DNA of 64,000 nucleotides from Ilyonectria destructans (taxonomy: Eukaryota > Ascomycota > Sordariomycetes > Hypocreales > Nectriaceae). The notes beneath the pieces are model-generated. The model searched no databases. It was given only the letters and a program-made list of their open reading frames with translations, and was not told the origin of the DNA. The stretch covers positions 62,001 through 126,000 of the forward strand of contig JAHEWK010000007.1 of NCBI GenBank assembly GCA_020740775.1. Direction: 5' to 3'. This document shows, in pieces, positions 1 through 11,506 of the stretch (within the stretch, counting starts at the first letter, position 1; each line of letters opens with the position of its first letter). The position numbers and the translations under genes were made by a program.

Positions 1-1723
1 CACCATCGGCAGGAGTCAAGATGTTACTCACGCCCAAATCGTCGCTTGGAACTCAGGGATTGACACCGCCTGCTCGTAAGTGTTCGCTGTCAATCTATGA
101 CCTGCCAAGCTGTGAAGTTACCCGAGGGTATTCCATAGCTAACATTAGAGTCCAGAAACCTTGGATCATATGTAGACACTCAGATTTGCGTCAGCAATCC
201 CCTTGGGGATTTTGCCATGTCAAGCAACTCGATCGGAGCCACGACTGTGATGACCACAGTAGCGTACGTTACGATACCTTTGTCGAAATCACAACATTGC
301 TAACTCTACCAGGGCTGTCCCAACTCCAATTCCTGACAATACCAACTCTAAATGTGGAGAATATTGCCAAGTCGCCGCTGGAGATGATTGTGCCACCCTC
401 ACAACATATTCTGGCATCACTCTGGTTGATTTGTGAGCTTCTTCTACCTAATTACCGTGCATCGTGGCTCATACTTCTGCCCTTGCAGCCTCTTCTTGAA
501 TCCTCAGGTCTGGAAAACTGCACCAATCTCTGGCTGGACTACTATTATTGCGTCCAACTAGTTGGACAAATTTCAACGTATGCAGGATATGGCGGGTCGA
601 GTACACGTCCGCCCTTTGTCAAGACTCCCACCACCGAGGTGCCATATGTCGATCTCCTAGCGGGATATCCGTCGTCTGATGCAGTCATCCCCCTTGCCAA
701 CAAGACGCGAGTGGATTGTTACTCGTAAGGGGCACATAACCTTCTAAGGTGGCAACTTTTATTTACTCTGCTTACAGGTATATTTGGTTCCCTGAATTCA
801 CAAACGAGGAAGCCGCCGATTGTTGGCTTTTGGCGATGACTTTCGGTGTTGAACGCGAGGTGCGTTAGATATGTGAAGAACCGTATCTGCTCATATCTAA
901 CAGTCACAAGATTTTGTACTTTGGAACCCATCCATCGCCAGAGATAGTCAGCTCTTGAATGAGCTGTGTGGTTGTGCTGATGACGCCGAAACCACCGCCG
1001 CGGACACTGCTCAAGTCGCGACCTCCTCAGTCGCAACCGAAACCACAAGCATTGACTTTGATTATTCCTGCACTCTGGCAACGAGTTCTTCATACTGCGT
1101 TCTCCTATCCGAACCTACAGAAAGTAAGTCTTGCGTCTTGATCCCCCTAGATCCAAGGATCAGCCCCACCGTTAACACGCAACTCGATAGCATCGGACTC
1201 TGAAGACAGGGATGCCCCTCCTAGCCCCCGCGCGGCCGGAGAAATAGAAAACTGTACCCGGTGGTATGCACCGGAAGACTATGACACGTGCGACGGCATG
1301 CTCCTTACCTGGGGCTTTACCTTCGACGAGTTTTATACCATGAACCCGTCTATCAGCGAAGACTGCTCCAAAATGTCGCTCGGCACATATTACTGCCTTT
1401 CTACCTACGTTGACGGTATCCCTGCCGGCATCTCAGGCGCTGTAACTTCCGTCACTGCTACGAGCACCACCGCCGCCGCGACTACCAAGGATGGGGTGTC
1501 AAGCACGTCGACGACGGCGACAGGTGTCACCACGCCGGGCCCGATTCAGACGGGCATGACAGAATCCTGCACCACCTTTTATAAGGTTGTCTCGGGCGAT
1601 GGCTGTTATGATCTTGCGCAAGCCCAAGGCATTGCTCTGGCTGACTTTTATTCATGGAGCCCTGCTGTCAACTCAGATTGCTCCGGTCTGCAAGCGAATG
1701 TGTATGTTTGCGTGGGTGTTTAG
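1..1723 (+). CDS. Multi-LysM-domain secreted protein (5' end outside window)
   Basis: LysM modules bind chitin or other N-acetylglucosamine polymers, and fungal multi-LysM proteins are usually secreted or cell-wall proteins. About five cysteine-rich LysM units are visible: a partial one at 1-200 (AWNSGIDTAC ... CVSNPLGD), then CGEYCQVAAGDDC ... NLWLDYYYCV at about 350-560, one at about 700-960 (WNPSI), ENCTRWY ... DTCDGMLLTWG ... YYC at 1245-1400, and SCTTFYKVVSGDGCYDL ... VYVCVGV at 1560-1720. Visible introns include 76-155, a GTACGT intron ending near 322, one starting GTAAGT at about 1123 and one ending GATAG near 1192. A Thr/Ser-rich linker precedes the last LysM. Around 505-520 the frame seems to shift by one base between LNPQV and ENCTN, so either splicing is unusual there or the gene carries an indel. 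The signal peptide would lie upstream of the window. Confidence 0.85.
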
Positions 1724-1945
1724 GAGCATGATGGCTAGGAGGAAGAGATCTGACCAAGGAGGTGTGTGAGGTTGGATTTCTCTGGAGATGGCTTCTCAAA
1801 ATTCAGGAGACGGTGGCACTAGGAATCTTGATGCTATTCGATGACTCTAGAATGCTAGCTTTTAATTGATCCTCTATCATTCCCAAACATGTTGGAATTG
1901 ACTTCCCTTTCGTTATCGCTCTCGCCTTCGCCCCCGTCTTCTTTT

Positions 1946-3505
1946 CTAGATGCCATGATTGGCTATCTTATGATCAGGGTTAAACTCATCTGTTTCAAAC
2001 CCTGCCGCTTCGCGGACCATGTGCGGAGACTTCTCGTCGTTCTCTTGCCCAAACGGACTTTTCCCATTTCCATAGATGAACCTTTCAGCAGCAGCACTCA
2101 GGCATATGGCCTTCCCAGGCCTCCGAACGAACAAATCGACCCGCAGGGTGATCTTAGGCCTCTCCTCAACAGGACGATGACGCCAGCCCAGCGTGTCGCG
2201 CATCTCGTACAGAAGACCTCTGTAATGGCCGCCAGTATCCAGGAACCTGAGGAAGCTTAGATCCACTAACTGCACCGTCGATGGCAGCTCGGAGAGGATG
2301 GACATTACGTCAGATTGCATGACCAGAAAGCCTGAGAGACCCCAGTGTCGAAGCCGCGGCCACTGAGGGAATGGGAAAATAGTGCGCAGCGGAATGAAGT
2401 GCTCGCTAGGCCCACCACTTAATTGGTCTATCCGGTTGCCACCTGGGTCACGGCTGACATTTGTGTGCAGGCTGACGTGCTCCAAGTCTTTTGCCTCGGC
2501 GAGTGCGCGTTGCAAATAACCGCCGCGGAATGAGGGCCAGCCCTGTTCCTCCAATCCGCCGACAAGGAGAGAGAGCTGGAGGTAGCGGAAGCCAGGGCGT
2601 TGAAGTAGCTTGACGAAGTTGTCGTACTCCTCACAGGGTTGGTCGAAGATGTGGCAGTTGAGCCCCGTGTTGAGACGGTGGACGTTGACAACGAATTCCG
2701 AGATGTTGTGGTGCACATCATCCTGTGCCAGCATGCGCGTGATGATGCGGAATCCTCGCCACTGATTCTTCATATCCTCATCGCCGTTATCCCAATCATG
2801 GGCCACGGGGTCGTCGACTTCATCGGTTGGCCAGGTGCGCGGGATCAGGTAGTTGAAGCCATAGGGAAAGCTCCTGATCATGGGCGTCTCGTACAGCGGC
2901 GAATACAGGAACCCATGGGCTCCTGGCGTGATTGTGATTCTCTTGAGCTCGGGGAAGCGGGAGAGCCCATACCGAAAGGCATCAACGTCGGCGCGCGAGT
3001 TCAAGACCTCGTTCTGCTGCTGCATCAACTGCTGGTAGTAGTCCCATGAGGCCTTGTATGGCAGCTGTGCTTCCAGCTGTGCCTCTCTTGCGACATCGCC
3101 AGCAGGGTCTCCCTCATAGAGCGCACGGCCTCCCAGCTCTTCGGCATTTTGCTCGCATATCCTCTCAAACCAGCCCGGATATTCGCCCAAGTCGTCGTCC
3201 CATTCGTCGTCGAGCTCGGGATCCTCTGGTTCCCACATCTTCAGGCGCGCGTCGTCCCAGATGATCTCGGTAACGCCCATACGCAACGTCTCGTGGTCGG
3301 CAATAGCCCGGAGCACTTCGACATTGCGCGCGTTGGCCGATATCAAGACTCGGCCGATGCGGAGGGTCGCCCTGTTACGGAGAAACGAACATGTGAAGCG
3401 CAGAGACTTGAGATCGCGGTTGGGCAACTGAGACACAATCGCACCCAGAAGCTCAGCGGGGAGCCGGACAAGGGACCCTGGGTGCTCGGTTGGTGAGGAA
3501 CTCAT
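1946..3505 (-). CDS. F-box domain protein
   Basis: Single-exon protein of about 519 residues. The F-box lies near the N-terminus (RLPAELLGAIVSQLPNRDL, then LRFTCSFLRN), the segment that docks on Skp1 in SCF ubiquitin ligases. The rest has leucine-rich stretches and many acidic and Trp residues but no repeat domain I can name, so the substrate is unknown. I start at the ATG at 3505 (MSSSPTEHPG); the frame is open twelve codons further upstream but only from a TTG. The protein ends with an ordinary stop at 1946, about 220 bp beyond the convergent LysM gene. Fungal F-box proteins of this size with a variable C-terminal half are common and often orphan. Confidence 0.85.
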   Translation of the reverse strand: MSSSPTEHPGSLVRLPAELLGAIVSQLPNRDLKSLRFTCSFLRNRATLRIGRVLISANARNVEVLRAIADHETLRMGVTEIIWDDARLKMWEPEDPELDDEWDDDLGEYPGWFERICEQNAEELGGRALYEGDPAGDVAREAQLEAQLPYKASWDYYQQLMQQQNEVLNSRADVDAFRYGLSRFPELKRITITPGAHGFLYSPLYETPMIRSFPYGFNYLIPRTWPTDEVDDPVAHDWDNGDEDMKNQWRGFRIITRMLAQDDVHHNISEFVVNVHRLNTGLNCHIFDQPCEEYDNFVKLLQRPGFRYLQLSLLVGGLEEQGWPSFRGGYLQRALAEAKDLEHVSLHTNVSRDPGGNRIDQLSGGPSEHFIPLRTIFPFPQWPRLRHWGLSGFLVMQSDVMSILSELPSTVQLVDLSFLRFLDTGGHYRGLLYEMRDTLGWRHRPVEERPKITLRVDLFVRRPGKAICLSAAAERFIYGNGKSPFGQENDEKSPHMVREAAGFETDEFNPDHKIANHGI

Positions 3506-4863
3506 TGTGTGGTGGTTGTGATGCAGAGGCCGAGGAAGCAAACATGCCCTGGGCCTCTGCTTTTCCTCTCAACCAGCGTGCTTAAGTAACCGCTAGAAAA
3601 TACAGGGAACGTCGAGCCGTAATTTAAAATGCCTCCCTAGCGAGCTGCGGGAACAGCTAAAGTCTCGCTTGACATGGGCCACGTATATGGAAGGCTATAT
3701 CTAGCACTGGGTCAAAACGCATTTTCCATCCATTTTCGTCAATACAGGGACACCACCCCACACCACCCTTGCCGCTGATCCCCTGAGTATATGGATTAAT
3801 CAATGGCAATTGATAGGGATGCATCACAAATTAATCGGGGTGTATCTACCTCGTCTTTTATTATTAATTGTTGTGTACCCTTAATTGTTGACGCGTGCCT
3901 TGAACAGCTAGATCGGCACAGGTGCCGGCCGTGGACATCCTGCCGGCAGTATCGGCGTTGTTAGCCAGGGGCTTAGCTGAGCTCTTCTCTATCCGATATT
4001 GATATAAGATATTTAGTGGTACAGTTATATAAGTAAAGCTATACCTACTAAACCTCCTATAGATATAAATAATCGGTAAAAATAACAGTTGCAATATAAC
4101 TGGCAATTTAATAAGTTGGCTTTATAGATCTTAGTAATATAGGGTTTAATATAGTATTAAATTTATTAAAAGCTAGATTTAATATTATTAGATTTAATAT
4201 TAGTTTTTAGGTACTAAAGAAATTTACTACTCTTAAGGGCTAAATATATTTATCTATAAGTAATATAAGCTGCTATTAGATTAAATTCTTTATTATAGTT
4301 ATAACTCTAAAGTAGGTAGATTTATTAGTCTTTAAAAATAATAAATTATATATATCTATATTAAAGTTAGCTATATTCTATCTATTTAGTATTTTACCTT
4401 CTATATATATTATATTACTTAAGATAAAATTATAAGTTATAGAAAAATCTAATATTTATTTTTTAAATTATTTAAATTTTAGTAGTAATATTAATATAAA
4501 AATTAAAAAGCTTTTAGTATATAAATTATATTTTTAAAGTATATCTTTATACTTATAGTAATATAGATAATATTAAATAGTAATAATACTATTATTACTA
4601 TAGTTTACTTTTAATTAGAGGTAATTTTAATATCTAGAAGACTATTTACTATTAAAAACCTTAGGTCTATTAGTATAATTAAGATATTAGTTACTAACTT
4701 AATCCCATTAGGTAGTTATTAATATTTTAAGAAGTTAAACCAGCACCTTACTGGAATTTATATAGTTATTACAGCAGAAGTACTTGCTTTTATAAAAGCC
4801 CTAGATCTTTCCAGCAGAGAGGCTTATAAAACCCTTATAAGCAGTAAAGAATCCATTTAGATT

Positions 4864-5211
4864 ATGGGCGACCGTGGTATTACAATGCTTAATGCGGATA
4901 TAGACGTAACGATGATGCCAGTGTTATTTGTAACTATAAAGATATCACTAAAGCTAAAGTCGCGCAGCCTGAAAAAAGTATTTCACTTCCGAGTCCAAGT
5001 TCATTACACTCCGCAACATGCAGCCCCTGTAGTGCTCATTACGCGGAGTGACCAGCTAGCAAGTCAGTTCGAGCGAGCACTTGCATCACAGCGAATCCAT
5101 GACGATAAGTCAAGTCTTCAGATTCTATGCGATAAGGGAGATTCTTTGCTTTTATCACTAAATCAGGTCGCAAATAGAGGGATTGTGGGGTTATCAAGCG
5201 TTGCGGAGTAG
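4864..5211 (+). other. Unidentified open frame inside the AT-rich block
   Basis: A 115-codon open frame with near-normal base composition inside a RIP-degraded block. The predicted product contains a basic stretch (KLKSRSLKKVFHFRVQ) and a Ser/Leu-rich tail. I recognise no family. A further open piece at about 5530-5720 (LIAGAAGSSAQFNHTFLLMV ... GESLNKAIDDM) may belong to the same decayed element. It is most likely a remnant of a mobile-element gene, but nothing in the sequence names the function. Confidence 0.2.
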
Positions 5212-6430
5212 GAGTCTTGCCTACGAGATCTGCCTTCGAAATTCCGCCACCTCCGATTTTTAGACTATAAAGTCGTACTATCTGAAGATTATAAGACTCA
5301 TTGGGTACGTGGATTCCTCATATTATAGACAGACTATACAACTCATACACATAGATTCTTTTTAGCGCTAAAGACGATAAGGTTGCAACTATCTTACAAG
5401 TAAATCTCACCCCTGCATTTTCTCCAGTCCCAGTCTAAGGCCCAGTAGGATTAGCATCCAAAATATACCTAGCCGTACGATTTGGCTTTTTACTGCACAT
5501 TTCCTCCACCGCTGAGTGTTGCTCCCTAGCCGTAGCAAGAGGCGTATCGGTTCAGCTTATGTATAAGCTCATTGCTGGTGCCGCAGGATCCAGCGCCCAA
5601 TTCAATCACACATTCCTCCTAATGGTTAAGAACGACTTTGTTTGCCACTCACGCCTTCGCGGTGAGAGTTTGAATAAGGCAATAGATGATATGGTAAGTT
5701 CTTCTTTAAGTAAGGTAAAATAAATGCTTATATATATACAGAAAGTATTAAAGCTTATCGCTCAGTGCGTTAAGTTCCCCAGTAGACTTCTCGACGCTAT
5801 TCACTCAATTTTCAAGAAGGTATACCACAATATAGGAGGCAGCTGCTATACTAACTTCTTATTGGAGCGACTAGAATTAAGGGCTTTATATACTAATTGC
5901 AAATAGGAAATGATAATTATTATACTACAATAGATAGTATAATAAGTAATAGCGGGGACAGAGGACACTAAGAACATACAACCCCCCCAGAAGCAGAGCT
6001 ATAATAACTGCAATAGTATTATAACGGGAAGGGTAGGTAAGGTTGGAATTAAAATCTGGATAAATAGCCCAATTAAGTAAAAATAATAACTTTCTCAGCT
6101 GATACCGTTTAATTAAATAGATCTCCAAGGGGTCTCAAAAGAATAGGCTAAAAGACTGTCAATTGAATGAGATACTAGAGTGATAATAGCTGCTAATAGA
6201 CCTTATATGAGGTCTCCCAATTTATGGCCCCAATGGGTTAGGCCACTGGTCTCTATCCGGTATGGTATTTCCTGTTGAAGGAAGCCGCTAATCTTAGCCC
6301 TAGTTGCGGTAAGAATCTGATTAAATAACCTAATTCCCCAAAAGACCGGAAAACCCCAACTCAATAATATAGTCAGTTAGACTCCAGAGGAATACTATTA
6401 AATTATCTAATATTATATTATATTATTTAT

Positions 6431-6698
6431 CATGTATTAAAGCTATCTTTTCCAAGATCTAGCTTTTCCAGCAGATCTAGCTTTTTCAAGATGCAGCTGT
6501 TCCTGCAGTATATTGGGGTATTAGAAAAGGTAACCCGTTAGACTAGAAACCTTAGTCTATTTGAGTAACTGTTAACCTTTAAATGGACTGTATATAGTCT
6601 GTATTATTGATACTATTGTTGGTATTTTACTTTTTTACTGTTAAGCTTCTAGTCCCCCCTCTGGGTATATGTGTACTAGGGCACCCTAACCTCTTGAT
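6431..6698 (-). mobile_element. Mobile-element fragment, inverted copy of the 31.4 kb insertion end
   Basis: Read on the minus strand this segment aligns base for base with 31436-31700: both contain the GGTGCCCTAGTA block, then ATATACCCAGAGGGGGGA, then CTAGAAGCTTAACAGTAAAAAAG, and the tandem AAAAGCTAGATCT-type units. Where they differ, the 31 kb copy has T for C or A for G, so this is the less RIP-mutated copy. It is a partial copy; no coding sequence is visible in it. Confidence 0.8.
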
Positions 6699-7055
6699 AC
6701 TAAAGCTATAACAGTAAGCTGAAATACTGAGTCTGCCACATATCGAACTCGGTTCATCTCGAAGAATGCCAAGCGTTTCAGATTTCAACTTCACCTCTCT
6801 AAAGCCTTCTTAAATCGTCTAACAGGCATCCTATTTGCCGGCCGGTGTCTCGTTGGCATTGTTCTATTAATCCTAAGGTCCTCTGTCTCTTCTGTTGCCC
6901 CTCAGTCACCAATCCTGCAATATATAAACTGTGCGACAGACCAAGCGGCAGCCCCAGTGCAAATCGTAGCAATTGAATATTCAACCAGACCTATAAAGGC
7001 AAAGAACTTAGTTTATCATGAAGTACCAGACCGTGTGTATGGTAAGTGTCTCTTT

Positions 7056-7826
7056 CTATTCTCCTAAGACAATGTTTCCCTCTAATTCAGGAATCAGATA
7101 CGAGGCACCGTAGATACTCATCAAGGCAACCAGAGTGGAAGCGAGAGTTCCAAGAGTGACCAAAGCCTCAGACTGCATTGAAGAGTGTAGAGAGATGATA
7201 AGAGGACCTCCGGCCCCAATGTTCGCGGCCATAAATGTCATGGGAAATATAACAAAGAGGCCCAGTTGCGGGAGAATCCCTTTTGAGCGAGCCCGAAGCG
7301 TTGCAGCAGCAACACTATAGAGCATGACTTGAGCGGTTTCGAGAACTGCGACAACCAAGGGGTACTTAAAGAGTCGGAAAACATGCGGACCCCAGTATTC
7401 ATAGGCGCCAGCATTGATGAAAACAGTCTCTAGAGTACTGGAGAGCAAGAATTCAAACAGCGCAAACTGGAAAAACTGTTTCCGATTGATGCCTTGGGAT
7501 ATAGCGCGATTGAGAGAGACAGCCACCGTTCCATACAGCGTTGCATATCCGCTGCAGACCCATACTGGCTGAGGGATATCCATCGATGTAAACGTGGTCC
7601 ATTGGCCGTGGCGATAGAAGTAGAGCATGAGTGCCTTGTCGTAGATTGGCTCAAAAAGGCCTCCCCAGCCTACGGAAAGCATAATCAAGGTGTAGAACAA
7701 TGTTTTTTCCTTTCTCCAGATCAAAAGAGTATAAATGAGGAATGACAACCAGACTGCGTAGCTCCCAGCAGTAAGAACTGCCTGTGCGGGTCGAGAGACC
7801 TCGACGTCAACGGGTGGAGAGGACAT
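7056..7826 (-). CDS. Multi-pass (about seven-TM) integral membrane protein, function unknown
   Basis: Intronless, 256 residues, with about seven hydrophobic helices (for example VLTAGSYAVWLSFLIYTLLI near residues 16-36, LGLFVIFPMTFMAANIGAG near 185-205, and VTLGTLASTLVALMSIYGAS near the C-terminus). Conserved-looking polar positions lie inside or next to helices: WGGLFEPIYDK, FFQFALFEFLLSSTLET, NAGAYEYWGPHVFRLF. The size and topology recall the small membrane terpene cyclases of the Pyr4 type and uncharacterised bacterial membrane proteins with an EYWG/YYGPQPFRL-like stretch, but I cannot assign either. It is the first gene of an accessory block with a divergently transcribed regulator at 8972. 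The start is the ATG at 7826. Confidence 0.8.
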   Translation of the reverse strand: MSSPPVDVEVSRPAQAVLTAGSYAVWLSFLIYTLLIWRKEKTLFYTLIMLSVGWGGLFEPIYDKALMLYFYRHGQWTTFTSMDIPQPVWVCSGYATLYGTVAVSLNRAISQGINRKQFFQFALFEFLLSSTLETVFINAGAYEYWGPHVFRLFKYPLVVAVLETAQVMLYSVAAATLRARSKGILPQLGLFVIFPMTFMAANIGAGGPLIISLHSSMQSEALVTLGTLASTLVALMSIYGASYLIPELEGNIVLGE

Positions 7827-8343
7827 GTCGATTGATGGAACTGGAAAAGATTTAATGTTTGGTAAGAAGGATAGCTATGAATGGATTGAGGAGGTGAGTT
7901 GGTAAGATGTGTTCAGGTATTTATGTTAAAAAAAAAGGGGGAGGGGACAGCGATGCAGTGTATTTTCGGCCTCGGGTCATATTTTAATGTGATAGGAACA
8001 TTCAGCGAACAAGAGCCTCGGCTGCTTCTACACGAACTATCCTCGTCTCAAAAGAGTAATGGCTACGGAAACAAGTAAGCAAAGAGAATTGCCGAGGGCG
8101 CCATCGACTGCATATAGCATCTCGTACACCCCAAGGACTTGTATTCACATTTCGGGTTGGCTAAGGAGATCAACCGAGGCACTAAGAATTCACGGTAATA
8201 GGTCTAAGTAAGCTTTTGAGGCTTGAAGATCCAGCTATAGGCACACCCCGCAGTATTAATGTGTCGTGGCAAAAGCTTGAACCCTAGCCGAGGCTCTGTA
8301 AACCGATGGTCAACAGTTCATTGGTTGCGCGAACTGTCTCATT
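7827..8343. other. Intergenic region upstream of the membrane protein gene
   Basis: About 520 bp without a convincing gene. It contains an A/G tract at 7928-7945 and otherwise ordinary composition. It presumably holds the minus-strand promoter of the membrane-protein gene. Confidence 0.5.
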
Positions 8344-8652
8344 CTAGGCACCGAATCCGATCCCCGCCCCTGATGCAACCCAGGAGCCGAAGGCTATGAT
8401 GTGATTGGTCACGGTATCATCACGTTTCGTGAGGGAGTCATGTAAAATGGCTGTTCTTGGCTCAATTAACCCGCTTAAGGTGGCCACAACGATGAGTAAA
8501 CTAACACTGGTGCAAAAAGAGGGCACGATAAAGCGGGTGGACAAGATCCCAGTGTATGCGCTACCGCCATGGCGTAAACGCGTGCCAGTGGATTGCGATA
8601 TCGACCGAAAATTCGCCAATGGACACAGCCAACAGAGCAAGGGCATTCTCAT
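8344..8652 (-). pseudogene. Possible remnant of a membrane-protein N-terminus
   Basis: A minus-strand open frame with one hydrophobic helix (FIVPSFCTSVSLLIVVATLSGL) followed by a polar tail. The arrangement resembles the N-terminal part of large fungal membrane proteins that begin with a single helix and then a variable extracellular segment. No downstream continuation is found: it stops at 8344 in non-coding sequence, so if real it is a fragment. It lies between the membrane-protein gene and the regulator at 8972. Chance openness is not excluded. Confidence 0.25.
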
Positions 8653-8800
8653 TGCGACAAGCTTCTCCGAGAAAGGGGCGCCATTCGGTTTGCCATCCGA
8701 TTTACTGCAGATGTCACAGAGTTAGGCACCCGGTTCTTGCTTGGTTGCGACCAAATCAAACCAGGAGAGACCCACACACTGCGGCATCTCCGACCTCCAC

Positions 8801-8815
8801 ATTCCGAGATTCCGG
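8801..8815. promoter_or_regulatory. ATTCCGA motif upstream of the Zn2Cys6 regulator
   Basis: ATTCCGAGATTCCGG places two ATTCCG cores 8 bp apart, about 160 bp upstream of the regulator start at 8972. The same 7-mer (or its complement TCGGAAT) occurs upstream of the transporter and in the dioxygenase/hydrolase promoter. A regulatory role is inference. Confidence 0.3.
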
Positions 8816-8971
8816 GTGGCAATTACCGCATGGCGGGGCCTCATAAATGCCAGTAAAGGTCATAAAATGCCGCTGCCTCTAGTAATTCTGGGTCTGTCAT
8901 GAATCTGGACCGTGCCGAACCTTCGGCATCTCCGCCCTTCGGCATCTCTCTACGCTTTGGCAGTGCCTTGA

Positions 8972-11506
8972 TTGGATTCACGGAATCGCGTCGCCATGCC
9001 ATCGCCAACTCACTGCAACCAGTCACCCTCTCCAGGGATTGTCATTACAGAGGCTGTCTCTTCGGGGGCTGTCGACGTTACCAGGCCACTGCAGGCGAAT
9101 CACCGACTTTCGGCAGCAAGGCACAAGCGCAGGCGGCTCAACTTTGCCTGCAACTACTGCCGGAGCCGCAAGACTCGCTGCGACGAACAGCGGCCGTCCT
9201 GTGGCCCCTGTATTGTCGCTGGAGTTGTCTGCACAACCGAGGACCGTCGACGGCCAGGACGACCGATTGAGCGACGAGAGGCGGGGCCGAGTGGCAGTGT
9301 GACTAGCATTGCCGCCCATGGATCCGCTTCAGAACTTATCGCGACCCTCAGCGAGCGCCCAAGCATCATCCAACGTACATCCAGCATTGGCGAAGGCGCA
9401 GAAGGACCGGGAGAGAGGACTGTGCATCTAGATACCCCCTCTCAAACCGTACCATCGTCACCAGCTCCCAGCATAGCAGAGTCGCAGGTACACGCTAGTC
9501 ATCCAGTGAAACCGAGAAAGTACACTGGAACGCTGCCAATCTGGCGTCAGACTTCGGGAGCAACCCATCTTGAGATCCTCACAGAATGGCTCGACCTCGC
9601 TTTCCACCGACTTGGCATGCCCCGTCGTATAGGTGTTGGAGTGGGCTCAACTAGCGTCTCATCTCAGACATCGCTCCTGAGTCCCATAGTCAAAGAGTTC
9701 CATCCGCTCCCAGATCTTGGTACCTGTGATACTCTATTGAGCACCTATTTGCAAGAAGCCAACGCCATCTTTCCCATATTTCGAGCTGCCCAGATTCAAC
9801 AAGACGTGTATAATGCGCGACAACTTGGGGCAGAAGCATACGCACTGGCTTTTGGACACATCCCACTGCTGCGGGTGTACCTGCTTCTCGCAACCGGTGC
9901 AGCAGCGCGGCAAGCTATTGACCAAAAGACTTGGGTTCAACAAACCCTGAAATTGGGCAGAGACTACTTCGGCCATCTCGTGGGAACAGTCTCGCTGGAG
10001 GCCGTGGACATTCTTTTCCTGCTATCCATGTGTATGAAGCTCAACGACGAAGTAACCTCGGCTTGGTCTACCCTTGGCCTTTGCATCTCCTGTTGCTACT
10101 CACTTGGCCTGAATAGACTTGCTGTTACCCACTCCCAAAACACTGTTTCTCCCGAGGACGACTTCAAGCGCCAAAAGTGGTGGGCGATCTACAGCTATGA
10201 GAAGCTATTTTCATTTGAGCTCGGATATGCATCTTGCATTATAGACGAATGTTACGACAAAATAGAGCCGACCACTTCGCAGTCTGAAGATAGCGACATA
10301 TCCGACATCATGACCTCTTTCGCAAAGGTCTTGAGCCAAGTGAGTCGGAGATGTGTGCAGGCACGACAAAACGAAGAGACAGTCGGGATTGAAAAGCCGG
10401 ATGTCGCTATCGCCGAAAAGGTCAATGCCACAGGACAGTCTAGTCTTCAACTCTTGGAGTGGGCGAACAGTTTGCCGCCAAATTATAGGTTCGACCTCCT
10501 GCTCATTTATGCCCTACGCCAATTGCTCAATATGTACCACAGACCAGCCTCAGATATGATACACGGTTGCCAAAATTTTGAGTTCACGACATTTATCTCA
10601 CTTCAGTATAACAATGCGTAAGTGGACGACTGGCTGGCTACACAATAAGGTTTGCATTTGACTAAATTATTTGAAGCCTACTCATGTTGACACGCAACAC
10701 CCTTCTCATCAGTGAAAATGCTTTGAGAACTGCTGTCGAAGTCATTGCCAAAGATAAGCCTTGGCATTTTGTTGTACGCAATGGCCATTCAATCGCTATT
10801 AACTCTGCTCGAAGAATCGTCAAAGTTCTTGCTGAAGCGGAGGATTCCCTTTGCAATCTATTCTTTCACTCATATCATTCATCGCTTCACGCGTTCTACA
10901 TACTAGGTGTGCACATTTTAAAACATCTAGATACAAGAATGGCCAAGGCAGATCTAAATGTATGCCCACTACCAAGAACTCAGAATACGCTACGCTTTTT
11001 ATCGAATGTGTACTGACTGTCAATGACTCTAGTTGATGACTGTGGCAGCAGAATTTGCTAGATCGCGCTACTCATATATGGCCACGCAAAACCTTCTTGA
11101 CCCAATATTGAGCAAGGTTCATCGAGGAGTGAATGAGGTATTAGAGTCTAAACAACCGACTCCGAATAGTCTTACTCGGGCAGAGACTGGCGCTTTGCAG
11201 CAGCATGAATTGCTCCTGACTCAAGAAATCCAATCATCTATCACCACCGCTGATCGGCCTTCTCCATACCACACCACACCCTTATCTGAAAATTCATTCC
11301 GACAAACTCTTTCAGAGACTAGTATTGCTCACTCTGTTATGGGTGAATCACTGAACCATCTTGCCCCTTCAAACGAATATCCTTCTCCTAGGTTGGCAGA
11401 TGAGATTGGGTACGACTGGACAGAATTTGTGGACTTATTTTCAGCCTTTTCAAACAATGTCATAATGGGCGAGTCGTCGGCCGATCAGCTTAATGACCTT
11501 CTTTAG
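8972..11506 (+). CDS. Zn(II)2Cys6 transcription factor with fungal-specific TF domain
   Basis: A nuclear regulator of about 800 residues in three exons: 8972-10617, 10677-10959 and 11033-11506. The DNA-binding motif is near residues 59-89 with canonical spacing CX2CX6CX6CX2CX6C (CNYC-RSRKTR-C ... CGPC ... C), preceded by a basic stretch (RHKRRR). A Ser/Pro-rich linker follows, then a fungal-specific transcription factor domain (SAWSTLGLCISCCYSLGLNR; QKWWAIYSYEKLFS). Both introns have GTAAGT/GTATGC donors, and the joined frame is open to the stop at 11506. The start ATG at 8972 is the most upstream in frame; MPSPTHC at 8996 is an alternative. It lies in the block with the MFS transporter, dioxygenase and hydrolase and is the natural candidate for their local regulator. 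Confidence 0.9.

Larger units (their letters stand above)
3600..6790. repeat. AT-rich, RIP-degraded repeat block
   Basis: The block from about 4100 to 4860 and parts of 5700-6800 are strongly AT-biased, with TA-rich runs and almost no CpA or CpG, as expected after repeat-induced point mutation. Islands of more normal composition remain at about 4860-5230 and 5430-5700. No intact gene is present. The segment 6431-6698 is the reverse complement of 31436-31700, a copy of the same mobile element. The class of the rest is not recognisable. Confidence 0.75.

Noticed and set aside
21..728. A 235-codon open frame at the left end
   Set aside because: It reads through several introns of the LysM gene and in part uses a different frame; the spliced LysM model explains the region better.
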